From contig JAJXSV010000030.1 of the NCBI GenBank assembly GCA_021784375.1, forward strand, positions 1-14,668: 14,668 nucleotides of DNA. The letters run 5' to 3'. The DNA comes from Actinomycetes bacterium. GTDB lineage: Bacteria; Actinomycetota; Actinomycetes; S36-B12; UBA5976. A model generated the notes under the pieces. It had not been told where the DNA came from. It did no database searches and saw only the letters and a program-made list of their open reading frames with translations. The translations under genes were made by a program, and so were the position numbers. This document shows, one piece after another, positions 1-6,484 of the stretch. Positions within the stretch are counted from its first letter, which is position 1. Every line of letters begins with the position of its first letter.

Positions 1-1149
1 CGCGAGGGTGATGCCGAACATGCCGTGTCCTGACGCCACATAGGCGTTGTCGTGCCTGCCCAGGCGGCCGATCATGGAGAGGGAGTCAGGGGTCATGGGC
101 CGGAAGCCCGCCCAAGCCTCGGCAGCGGGCGCTGGGGCCGACCAATCGCGCAGGAATCCGACTGGACCACGTCGGATCGCGTCCGCGCGCACGGCGTTCA
201 CCGACGCGTCGTAGCCGGCGAACTCCATGGTGCCGGCCAGGCGCAGTGCAGAGCCGAGCGGCGTGGCCACGACCTTGCGTTCCGCGAACGAGATGTTCGA
301 CCGCAGCCGCACCGGAGAACTCCCGTACTCGATGCTGTAGCCCTTGCCCGGCTCGATGGCGAGATGCACACCGAAGGCACGAGCGACACCCGCTGACCAG
401 ACGCCTGCGGCAACGACCACCGCGTCGCAGGCCAGTCGACCCTCGGACGTGCGCACAGCGACGACGCGATTGCCATCGCGCACGATGCCCTCGAAGGCGC
501 AGAGCTCCCTGAACTCCACACCCAGGCGGCGCGCCCGCGCCACCAGCCCCGGTGTCAACGTCTCGGACCGGACCTGGCGCTCATGCGGGAAGAGGATCCC
601 GCCATGGACCTGGTCCGTGAGGGCAGGCTCCTGCACGCGCACGTCGTCACCGATGAGGGCCTGCGGTTCGAAGCCGGCATCGCGCACGATGTCGAGGTCG
701 TGGAGGTGGTGCTCAAACTTCTCCTTGCCGAGGATGGCGACGAGGAGGCCGTCGTCGTACATCTCGAAGTCCACGCCGTCGCGTTTCCAGTCGTCGAACA
801 CCTGCATGGAATCGGCGAAGAGCCCGATGTTCGCCCGCAGGCCGGCACGGAAGTCATCGGCATTGCACTTCGCCGCCATCTGCAGCAGGAACCTCGCGAA
901 CGGCAGGGAGGGCCGGGGCTTGATGAACAACGGTGAATCGGCGCGCAGCATCCACTTCAGGCCCTGCAGGACCATGCCCGGAGCAGCCACGGGCCCCGAA
1001 TCCGCAGGGCAGATCCAGCCGGCGTTGCCGAACGACGCGCCCTGTCCCGCACGACCGGCGTCGATGACGGTGACCTCATGATCCCGCTGGGCCAGGTGGT
1101 ACGCGCTGGCGGCTCCGATGACACCGGCTCCGATGACTACGACTCGCAT
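1..1149 (-). CDS. DadA-like FAD-dependent D-amino acid oxidoreductase, probable D-hydroxyproline dehydrogenase (C-terminus cut by window edge)
   Basis: The frame is open from ATG at 1149 to the left edge, giving 383 residues without a stop; relatives are about 410-420, so only the last few dozen are missing. The N-terminus has a Rossmann FAD motif GAGVIG (residues 7-12) and an acidic residue (D30) ending the second strand. Next comes ASFGNAGWICPADSGPVAAPG-like sequence (about 38-58), typical of DadA relatives. The C-terminal part shows GFRPMTPDSL and GHGMFGITLA, which contact FAD and substrate in this family. Proteins of this type oxidise D-amino acids to imino acids at the membrane or in the cytoplasm. 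It diverges from a lyase/epimerase/aldehyde dehydrogenase operon, so I infer cis-4-hydroxy-D-proline as substrate, as in single-subunit HypO-type enzymes. A general D-amino acid dehydrogenase is the alternative. An AGGG 7 nt before the start may be a ribosome binding site or part of a -10 box. Confidence 0.85.
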   Translation of the reverse strand, partial: MRVVVIGAGVIGAASAYHLAQRDHEVTVIDAGRAGQGASFGNAGWICPADSGPVAAPGMVLQGLKWMLRADSPLFIKPRPSLPFARFLLQMAAKCNADDFRAGLRANIGLFADSMQVFDDWKRDGVDFEMYDDGLLVAILGKEKFEHHLHDLDIVRDAGFEPQALIGDDVRVQEPALTDQVHGGILFPHERQVRSETLTPGLVARARRLGVEFRELCAFEGIVRDGNRVVAVRTSEGRLACDAVVVAAGVWSAGVARAFGVHLAIEPGKGYSIEYGSSPVRLRSNISFAERKVVATPLGSALRLAGTMEFAGYDASVNAVRADAIRRGPVGFLRDWSAPAPAAEAWAGFRPMTPDSLSMIGRLGRHDNAYVASGHGMFGITLA

Positions 1150-1155
1150 GAAAGC

Positions 1156-1194
1156 ACCCTACTCTTGCCGATCCGGTCAGTAATATATTACTGT
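1156..1194. promoter_or_regulatory. divergent promoter region
   Basis: For the plus-strand operon, TTGCCG (1165-1170) and TACTGT (1189-1194) are separated by 18 nt and could be -35 and -10. Transcription would start near 1200, and an AGGAGA ribosome binding site follows at 1213-1218. For the minus-strand gene, TAGGGT (complement of 1156-1161) lies exactly 6 nt before ATG at 1149, the geometry of a leaderless actinobacterial promoter, with a weak -35. Both candidate promoters overlap or flank the palindrome at 1178-1193. These are pattern matches only. Confidence 0.35.
1178..1193. promoter_or_regulatory. 16-bp perfect palindrome, probable operator
   Basis: CAGTAATATATTACTG is a perfect inverted repeat, strikingly AT-rich inside a very GC-rich region, and sits in the middle of the 73-bp gap between the divergent FAD oxidoreductase and lyase genes. 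Size and symmetry fit a dimeric repressor such as a GntR-family regulator, the family that usually controls hydroxyproline genes. No regulator gene lies in the window. It overlaps the plausible core promoter on the plus strand, so repression of both directions is the simplest reading. Confidence 0.65.
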
Positions 1195-1222
1195 TCCCGC
1201 ACGCGCACCAGTAGGAGAAGAC

Positions 1223-2131
1223 ATGACCGCAGACGATGCGATGACGCGCAAGCCGTGGCACGGCATCCTGACCGCCACCACCCTGCCGCTCCAAAGCGAC
1301 CTCTCCATCGACTTCGACGCGCACGCGGCGCACGTCGCCTGGCTTGCCGCGAATGGCACGCAGGGCGTCGCCGTCAACGGCAGCCTCGGGGAGTACCAGA
1401 CGCTCACCCCCGAGGAGCGGGCACGCGCGGTGACGGTGGCCGTCGAGTCGGCGCCTGCCGGCTTCACGGTCATGGCCGGGACGGGCGCCTACGGGACCGC
1501 CGAGTCAGTGCGCTGGGCCGAGCAGGCGGCTGCCGCCGGAGCGCAGTGCGTGATGTCCCTGCCACCCAACGCCTACCGGGGGGACGAGCGCGCGGTCATG
1601 CAGCACTACCGCGAGATCGCCGCGGTCGGTCTTCCGGTGGTCGCCTACAACAACCCCATCGACACCAAGATCGACCTGCTGCCGCCGCTGCTCGCCCGCC
1701 TCCATGGCGCCGGGTACATCGTCGCGGTCAAGGAGTTCACCGGTGACGTGCGCCGTGCCTACGAGCTCGCCGAGCTCGCCCCCGGCCTCGAACTCATGAT
1801 CGGCTCCGACGATGTGCTGCTGGAACTCGGCATCGCCGGCGTCGTCGGCTGGGTGGCTGGCTACACCAACGCCTTCCCGGTGACCTGTGGCGAGTTGTAC
1901 CGACTCGCCGTGGCACGGGACGTCGAGGCCGCACTGCCGCTGTACCGACTCATGCATCCGTTGCTGCGTTGGGATTCCAAGACCGAGTTCGTGCAGGCGA
2001 TCAAGTACTCGATGGACATGACAGGGCGCTACGGTGGACCCTGTCGCGCACCGCGCCAACTGCTCACCGCCGAGCAGGAGGCCTCCGTGCGGAGCGCGAC
2101 CTCGGCAGCGATGGCGAATGGAGCCCGTTGA
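1223..2131 (+). CDS. DHDPS/NAL-family (beta/alpha)8 lyase, probable 1-pyrroline-4-hydroxy-2-carboxylate deaminase
   Basis: A 302-residue protein, normal length for the dihydrodipicolinate synthase superfamily of class I aldolases. The Schiff-base lysine is K170 (in VAVKEFTGD) and the active-site tyrosine is Y142 (in AYNNP). The substrate loop reads NGSLGE (52-57) instead of GTTGE, and the arginine that holds a carboxylate after the YNxP motif in true DapA is absent (YNNPIDTK). Both argue against lysine biosynthesis. In hydroxyproline operons this family deaminates and dehydrates 1-pyrroline-4-hydroxy-2-carboxylate to 2-oxoglutarate semialdehyde; the flanking epimerase and aldehyde dehydrogenase genes support that. 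ATG at 1223 follows AGGAGA at 1213-1218 with a tight 4-nt spacer; an in-frame ATG at 1241 is a possible alternative. The next gene starts 4 nt after the stop. Confidence 0.85.
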   Translation: MTADDAMTRKPWHGILTATTLPLQSDLSIDFDAHAAHVAWLAANGTQGVAVNGSLGEYQTLTPEERARAVTVAVESAPAGFTVMAGTGAYGTAESVRWAEQAAAAGAQCVMSLPPNAYRGDERAVMQHYREIAAVGLPVVAYNNPIDTKIDLLPPLLARLHGAGYIVAVKEFTGDVRRAYELAELAPGLELMIGSDDVLLELGIAGVVGWVAGYTNAFPVTCGELYRLAVARDVEAALPLYRLMHPLLRWDSKTEFVQAIKYSMDMTGRYGGPCRAPRQLLTAEQEASVRSATSAAMANGAR

Positions 2132-2135
2132 AGCC

Positions 2136-3140
2136 ATGACCGCTCACGCACAACGCTTCGTCGCCGTCGACTCCCACACGGAGGGCATGCCGACACGCGT
2201 GATCACCGAGGGCGTGGGCACCATCCCGGGTGATTCCATGTTCGACAAGCGTCGTCACTTCATGCAGCACATGGACGACATCCGGTTGTTGCTCATGAAC
2301 GAGCCGCGTGGGCACCCCGCCATGAGCGGCGCCATCCTGCAGCCGCCGACGCGTCCGGATGCGGACTGGGGCATCGTCTACATCGAGGTGTCGGGCTGCC
2401 TTCCCATGTGCGGCCATGGAACCATCGGCGCTGCAACCGTGCTCGTGCACGAGCGACTGGTCGAGGTGCACGAGCCCATCACGACCATCCGCCTCGACAC
2501 CCCCGCGGGCCTGGTCATCGCCACCGTCGAGGTCGAGGCGGGCCGCGCGAAGAGCGTCACGCTCACGAATGTGCCCTCGTTCGCCGTGGGCCTCGGGCGC
2601 ACTGTGGAGGTCCCCGGCTTCGGGGAGATCGAGTACGACATGGCGTTCGGCGGGAACTTCTACGCCATCATCCCCACCGAGCGCTTCGGGCTCGAGCACT
2701 CGCGTGCCAACAAGCAGGCCATGCTCGCGGCTGCACTCAAGACCATGGACGCGATCAACGCCGTCGACGAACCGGTGCACCCCGCCAATCCGGAGATCCG
2801 CTCGGTGCACCACATCTACCTCGAGGCACCCGGCTCCACCGCCAGGCACTCACGCCACGCCATGGCCATCCATCCCGGCTGGTTCGACCGCTCCCCCTGC
2901 GGCACCGGCACGAGTGCGCGCATGGCGCAGTTGCATGCCCGGGGCCAACTGCCGCTGCACACCGACTTCATCAACGAATCGTTCATCGGCACCCACTTCA
3001 TCGGGCGCCTCATCGAGGAGACGACGGTCGGCGACCTGCCGGCGGTCATCCCCACCATCAAGGGCAGGGCCTGGGTCACCGGGCATGCCGAGTACGTGTA
3101 CGACCCCTCTGACCCCTTCCCCACCGGCTTCGAACTGTAG
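2136..3140 (+). CDS. proline racemase-family protein, probable 4-hydroxyproline 2-epimerase
   Basis: From ATG at 2136 this is 334 residues, the usual family length. The frame is open further upstream, but that would overlap the preceding lyase gene by about 100 bp and add a non-family leader. The two catalytic cysteines that act as paired acid/base are both present: C92 in PMCGHGTIG and C255 in DRSPCGTGTSA. The second cysteine argues against trans-3-hydroxyproline dehydratase, which has threonine there. The N-terminus (VDSHTEGMPTRV) and the C-terminal ITG-like GHAEYVYDPSDPF are also typical. Such enzymes interconvert trans-4-hydroxy-L-proline and cis-4-hydroxy-D-proline, the first catabolic step, in the cytoplasm without cofactor. 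Proline racemase activity cannot be excluded from sequence alone; the operon with a DHDPS-fold lyase and aldehyde dehydrogenase favours hydroxyproline. Confidence 0.88.
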   Translation: MTAHAQRFVAVDSHTEGMPTRVITEGVGTIPGDSMFDKRRHFMQHMDDIRLLLMNEPRGHPAMSGAILQPPTRPDADWGIVYIEVSGCLPMCGHGTIGAATVLVHERLVEVHEPITTIRLDTPAGLVIATVEVEAGRAKSVTLTNVPSFAVGLGRTVEVPGFGEIEYDMAFGGNFYAIIPTERFGLEHSRANKQAMLAAALKTMDAINAVDEPVHPANPEIRSVHHIYLEAPGSTARHSRHAMAIHPGWFDRSPCGTGTSARMAQLHARGQLPLHTDFINESFIGTHFIGRLIEETTVGDLPAVIPTIKGRAWVTGHAEYVYDPSDPFPTGFEL

Positions 3141-3146
3141 GCAGTG

Positions 3147-4511
3147 ATGAGCACCATCGAATCGCGATCACCCCAGAACCCCAACGACCTCGTCATCGCC
3201 GTCGAGCGCATGAGCGCGGAGGACGTCGCACAGGCGTTCGAGCAGGCGCGGACAGCCCAGACCAAGTGGTGGGCCATGGGTGCCGCCAACCGCGCCTCCG
3301 CGCTCAATGCGGCGGCGAGCGCCTTGGAGGCCCGTGCCGAGGAAGCCACCTCGCTCGTGGTGCGTGAGGTCGGCAAGCCCTGGAGCGAGGCCAAGGGCGA
3401 GGTGGCCCGAGGCGTCGCACTGCTGCGCTACTACGCCCAGGCCTCGTTCATGCCCAAGGGCGACGTGCTGCCCCCGTCGGCGGGCGTCATGCTCTGGTCG
3501 GAGCGTCGACCGCACGGAGTGGTCGGCCTGATCACGCCCTGGAACTTCCCCATCGCCATCCCGCTCTGGAAGGCAGCGCCGGCACTGTGCGCGGGCAACG
3601 CCGTCGTCATGAAGCCCTCGCAGGACGCCATCGCGTGCGCACTGTTCCTGCAGGACGTGATCTCGCCCCACCTGCCAGAGGGCCTGCTCACCGTGGCAGT
3701 CGGTGGTGGCGCGGACGTGGGCAATGCCATCATCTCCCACGCCGACTGCATCTCCTTCACCGGCTCCACCATCGTCGGACGCCAGATCGTCATGACAGCG
3801 GCCGCTCGGAACATCCCGGTGCAGGCGGAGATGGGTGGGCTCAACGCCGCCATCGTCCTCGCGGACGCCGACTACGAGAAGACCGCCTCCATCATCGCCG
3901 GAGCCGCCATGTCCTTCGCGGGTCAGAAGTGCACGGCAACCTCGCGGGTCATCGTGGTCGGGGATGGGGACTTCGAGGCGCCCTTCGTGCAGGCCGTGGA
4001 AGCCCTCATGGCGGGCGATCCGGCCGACCCGGCGACCATCGTGGGACCGCTCATCAATCCGGCCTCCCTACGCGACTTCGAGGGCGCACTGGACAGTGCG
4101 CGAGCCGCCGGAGCCCGTTTCCTCACCGGTGACGCCCCGGCCCAGGGCCTGTTCGTGCGGCCGGTCGTGTTGGCCGGCCTGCCGGTCGACCATCCGCTGT
4201 CGTGCAACGAGGTCTTCGGGCCCATCGTGACGATGCACCGGGCAGCCACCCCCCAGGAGGCCATCGAGATGGCGAACTCCGTGGAGTACGGCCTGGTGAC
4301 CGGCATCCACGGCAGGGACGTCAACCAGCTCACCTCGCTTGCCGCCCAGGCACACACGGGCGTGGTGAAGCTCAACGCCCCCACCTCGGGCGTCGACTAC
4401 TACGCGCCCTTCGGCGGGGACAAGATGTCCAGCTACGGCATGCGGGAGCAAGGCCTGGCAGCGCTGGACTTCTACTCGCACACGACGACAGTGACCCTCG
4501 CACAGCACTGA
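3147..4511 (+). CDS. NAD(P)-dependent aldehyde dehydrogenase, probable 2-oxoglutarate semialdehyde dehydrogenase
   Basis: ALDH-superfamily enzyme, 454 residues from ATG at 3147. GTG at 3144 would add one residue but leaves only 3 nt after the previous stop and a poor spacing to TAGG at 3138-3141. Key residues, numbered from ATG 3147: N133 in TPWNFPIAIP (oxyanion hole), E228 in EMGGLNAAIV (general base) and catalytic C262 in GQKCTATSR; the NAD(P)-binding FTGSTIVG is at about 204-211. The N-terminus is some 20-30 residues shorter than many homologues but begins in the usual NPxD region. Located last in the presumed hydroxyproline operon, 6 nt after the epimerase stop, it most likely oxidises 2,5-dioxopentanoate to 2-oxoglutarate. 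The exact aldehyde cannot be read from sequence; a succinate semialdehyde or other ALDH role is the alternative. Confidence 0.85.
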   Translation: MSTIESRSPQNPNDLVIAVERMSAEDVAQAFEQARTAQTKWWAMGAANRASALNAAASALEARAEEATSLVVREVGKPWSEAKGEVARGVALLRYYAQASFMPKGDVLPPSAGVMLWSERRPHGVVGLITPWNFPIAIPLWKAAPALCAGNAVVMKPSQDAIACALFLQDVISPHLPEGLLTVAVGGGADVGNAIISHADCISFTGSTIVGRQIVMTAAARNIPVQAEMGGLNAAIVLADADYEKTASIIAGAAMSFAGQKCTATSRVIVVGDGDFEAPFVQAVEALMAGDPADPATIVGPLINPASLRDFEGALDSARAAGARFLTGDAPAQGLFVRPVVLAGLPVDHPLSCNEVFGPIVTMHRAATPQEAIEMANSVEYGLVTGIHGRDVNQLTSLAAQAHTGVVKLNAPTSGVDYYAPFGGDKMSSYGMREQGLAALDFYSHTTTVTLAQH

Positions 4512-4577
4512 TGCGAACCGATGGCAACGCCCCTTGATCGTTTCAGTGGTGGTGACGGTGGTCGGTAGGGTCAGGGG

Positions 4578-5798
4578 GTGACGCGAAACCCCTACCAAGC
4601 GGCGTCACGTGCGCTTCGCTGGATCTTCTTCGCCATGGGCATGCCCGTGGGCGCTGTCGTACCCCGGCTGGCGGAGATCAAGTTGCATGTGGGTGCGGAC
4701 AACGCGGCCTACGGCTCGGCCATCGCCATCGGAGGAGCGGGGGCCTTCATCGGCACCTACCTTGGGAGTCGACTGGCCCACACCTTCGGCAGCAAGCCGG
4801 TGACGCGCTTCGGCATCATCTTCATCACCTGCACGAGCGTCTCGAACGCGCTGGTGCCGTCAGTGGGGTGGCTGGCCGTCGTCGGTTTCGCGGGCGGCAT
4901 CACCTACTCCTGCACGAACCTGGCGACCAACAGCCAGGCCGTGCTCGTGGAACAGGGCCTGGGCCGCTCCTTCGTGCCGCAGGCACACGCCTTCTGGAGC
5001 ATGGGCACCATGTCGGCCGCACTCGTGTCGAGCCTGGCCGCGCCCTATGTGACGCCGCTGGAAGCACTCCTCTGCAGCGGCGCCATCAGTACCACCATGC
5101 AGTTGATCGGCGGCCACAACCTCCTGAGTTCGCAGTTCGAGGACCGCCCCCATGACGATCCCACGCAACTGCCTCGGGACGAACGCATCCCGCGCGGGGC
5201 GTTGCGGCTCCTACTGCTCATCGGCCTGGCCCAGGTGCTGGGCTTCCTCGCGGAGGTCTCTGCCGGTGACTGGAGTTCGGTGCTGCTGCACCAGGACTTC
5301 CATGTCGCCGTGGGACCGAACGGCTACGCCTTCACGGCGTTCATGCTGATGCAATTGCTGTCGCGCCTGAGTGCCTCGCGAGTCATCGATCGCCTGGGTC
5401 TGCCCAGCACCATCCGCGTCTACGGCATCGTGGGAACCATCGGCTACCTGGTCTTCCTGCTGGCCGCGTCCCATACCCACAGCTCCTCGACGACCGCCGC
5501 GCTCGCGTTCAGCTGCGTCGCCTACGCCTTCCTCGGCCTGGCAGTGGGGCCCATGCCCTCCGCCTTCACCACGGCCGCCGGCCGCATCCCCGGATTGCCC
5601 AGCGCCCGCGCCCTCATGATCACCGGCTTCATGACCTCATCGTTCGGCCTCATCGGACGTGTGACGCTCGCCAACGTGGCGCAGGTGATCCCACTCACGG
5701 CGGCACTGTTGGGTATGGCCGGTCTCATCGCCATCGCCGTGTCCATGGCCTTCGTGCTGCACCCCGACCACGCCGACAAGCACGCCATCGTCCGCTAG
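4578..5798 (+). CDS. 12-helix major facilitator superfamily transporter, YbjJ-like
   Basis: A 406-residue membrane protein starting at GTG 4578. About twelve hydrophobic segments are visible, six in each half, separated by a hydrophilic loop at about 185-208. Motif-A-like loops occur after helix 2 (GSRLAHTFGSKPVTR, 63-77) and helix 8 (SRLSASRVIDRLGL, 262-275). Helix 7 carries acidic residues in LAEVSAGDWSSVLL (E226, D231), a feature shared with YbjJ-like MFS proteins whose substrates are mostly unknown. The gene begins 66 nt after the aldehyde dehydrogenase stop, so it may be read through from that operon or have its own promoter: TAGGGT (4566-4571) stands exactly 6 nt before the GTG and could be either a -10 box of a leaderless transcript or contain the ribosome binding site. 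Uptake of hydroxyproline is possible but unsupported by any specific residue. Confidence 0.8.
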   Translation: MTRNPYQAASRALRWIFFAMGMPVGAVVPRLAEIKLHVGADNAAYGSAIAIGGAGAFIGTYLGSRLAHTFGSKPVTRFGIIFITCTSVSNALVPSVGWLAVVGFAGGITYSCTNLATNSQAVLVEQGLGRSFVPQAHAFWSMGTMSAALVSSLAAPYVTPLEALLCSGAISTTMQLIGGHNLLSSQFEDRPHDDPTQLPRDERIPRGALRLLLLIGLAQVLGFLAEVSAGDWSSVLLHQDFHVAVGPNGYAFTAFMLMQLLSRLSASRVIDRLGLPSTIRVYGIVGTIGYLVFLLAASHTHSSSTTAALAFSCVAYAFLGLAVGPMPSAFTTAAGRIPGLPSARALMITGFMTSSFGLIGRVTLANVAQVIPLTAALLGMAGLIAIAVSMAFVLHPDHADKHAIVR

Positions 5799-5807
5799 GA
5801 GCCCCCC

Positions 5808-6095
5808 ATGATCCTCGAAGCCGCCTTCATGACCATCCTCGACGGCAGGGCCGACGAGTTCCTCGATGCGCTGGAGCGGGCGAAGCTCGTCATCGCACGC
5901 GCCCACGGCTTCCGCGGCATTGAGGTCCGTCGCGGCATCGAACGGCCGAACACCTTCCTGCTCTGCATCTCCTGGGACACCCTGGAGGACCACACCGAGG
6001 GCTTCCGCGGTGGACCCCTCTTCCCCGAGTGGCGTGGGCACATCGGACCCTTCTTCGCCGAGCCGCCTGTGGTCGAGCACTGGACTGCGGACTGA
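5808..6095 (+). CDS. ABM-domain (antibiotic biosynthesis monooxygenase-like) small protein
   Basis: A 95-residue protein filling a single dimeric alpha/beta ferredoxin-like ABM fold. Recognisable are the N-terminal strand ILEAAFMTI, the helix with FLDALERAKLVIARAHGFRGIEVRRGIE, the strand FLLCISWDTLEDHTEGFR, and the closing WRGHIGPFFAEPPVVEHW. This last part is typical of small cofactor-free quinol monooxygenases and related proteins of unknown activity. Its ribosome binding site AGGAG (5797-5801) overlaps the TAG stop of the transporter gene (5796-5798), with a 6-nt spacer to ATG, so the two are co-transcribed and probably translationally coupled. The substrate is unknown; many ABM proteins have no demonstrated enzyme activity. 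Confidence 0.8.
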   Translation: MILEAAFMTILDGRADEFLDALERAKLVIARAHGFRGIEVRRGIERPNTFLLCISWDTLEDHTEGFRGGPLFPEWRGHIGPFFAEPPVVEHWTAD

Positions 6096-6114
6096 ACCTG
6101 CCCGGTACTTCCCG

Positions 6115-6143
6115 GCCTGCGCTGGGCCCGATCAGGGGCAGGC
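6115..6143. terminator. possible weak hairpin after the transporter/ABM genes
   Basis: GCCTGC (6115-6120) and GCAGGC (6138-6143) form a 6-bp inverted repeat with a 17-nt loop, 20 nt after the ABM stop codon. There is no T-tract. It could be a terminator separating this pair from the next genes, but a 6-bp repeat with this loop is expected by chance in such GC-rich DNA. Confidence 0.2.
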
Positions 6144-6169
6144 ACGGACGAAGGTCCCAACGGCATGGG

Positions 6170-6175
6170 TATGGT
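6170..6175 (+). promoter_or_regulatory. candidate -10 box of a leaderless promoter
   Basis: TATGGT fits the actinobacterial TANNNT -10 consensus and ends exactly 6 nt before ATG at 6182. No Shine-Dalgarno sequence is visible before that ATG, which favours a leaderless mRNA beginning at the start codon. I see no convincing -35. Confidence 0.45.
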
Positions 6176-6181
6176 TCGGCC

Positions 6182-6484
6182 ATGGCTGAGTTCCAGATCA
6201 CGCAATGGCACGACTTCCCCTCGATCGTCGTCGCGCGCGACGGCGATGTCGTGGCCAAGGTGCAACTCGCGGCTCGCTTCCAGGAAGCGATCGATGAAGC
6301 GGCCATGCGTCTGGGCGAGAGTGATGCCGACGCCTACCTGTCCGGCTGGAACAAGACCCCGTGGACGACACGTGAGGGCACCCCACACGAGGTGTGCGAG
6401 GCAGTCGCCCACGAACTCGAGGCCCGCCTCGACGAAGCCGCGCTCAACGCCATGCTCGACGAACTGAAGGGAACCGACTCGTGA
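6182..6484 (+). CDS. 'virulence factor' family protein (PF13769-like), probable one-carbon metabolism accessory
   Basis: A 100-residue protein. The frame is open upstream to 6029, but ATG at 6182 is where family-like sequence begins and where a -10-like TATGGT sits 6 nt ahead. The N-terminal strand region (FQITQWHDFPSIVVARDGD) followed by RFQEAIDEAAM and DAYLSGW at about 35-58 resembles the small 'virulence factor' Pfam family, whose name is historical and gives no function. From memory, proteins of this kind sit beside methylenetetrahydrofolate reductase, corrinoid and homocysteine methyltransferase genes in bacteria that demethylate methylated amines or betaines. Here it overlaps a homocysteine S-methyltransferase gene by 4 nt (GTGA, 6481-6484), consistent with that association. 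Its C-terminal half is acidic and helical. I see no catalytic motif and no signal peptide. Biochemical role unknown. Confidence 0.75.
   Translation: MAEFQITQWHDFPSIVVARDGDVVAKVQLAARFQEAIDEAAMRLGESDADAYLSGWNKTPWTTREGTPHEVCEAVAHELEARLDEAALNAMLDELKGTDS

Noticed and set aside
1223..2131. DapA of lysine biosynthesis
   Set aside because: The loop reads NGSLGE instead of GTTGE, the carboxylate-binding arginine after YNxP is missing, and the neighbours are catabolic.
2034..2135. Upstream extension of the epimerase frame
   Set aside because: It overlaps the end of the lyase gene and encodes an Arg/Pro-rich leader unlike the family; ATG 2136 begins exactly at family-like sequence.
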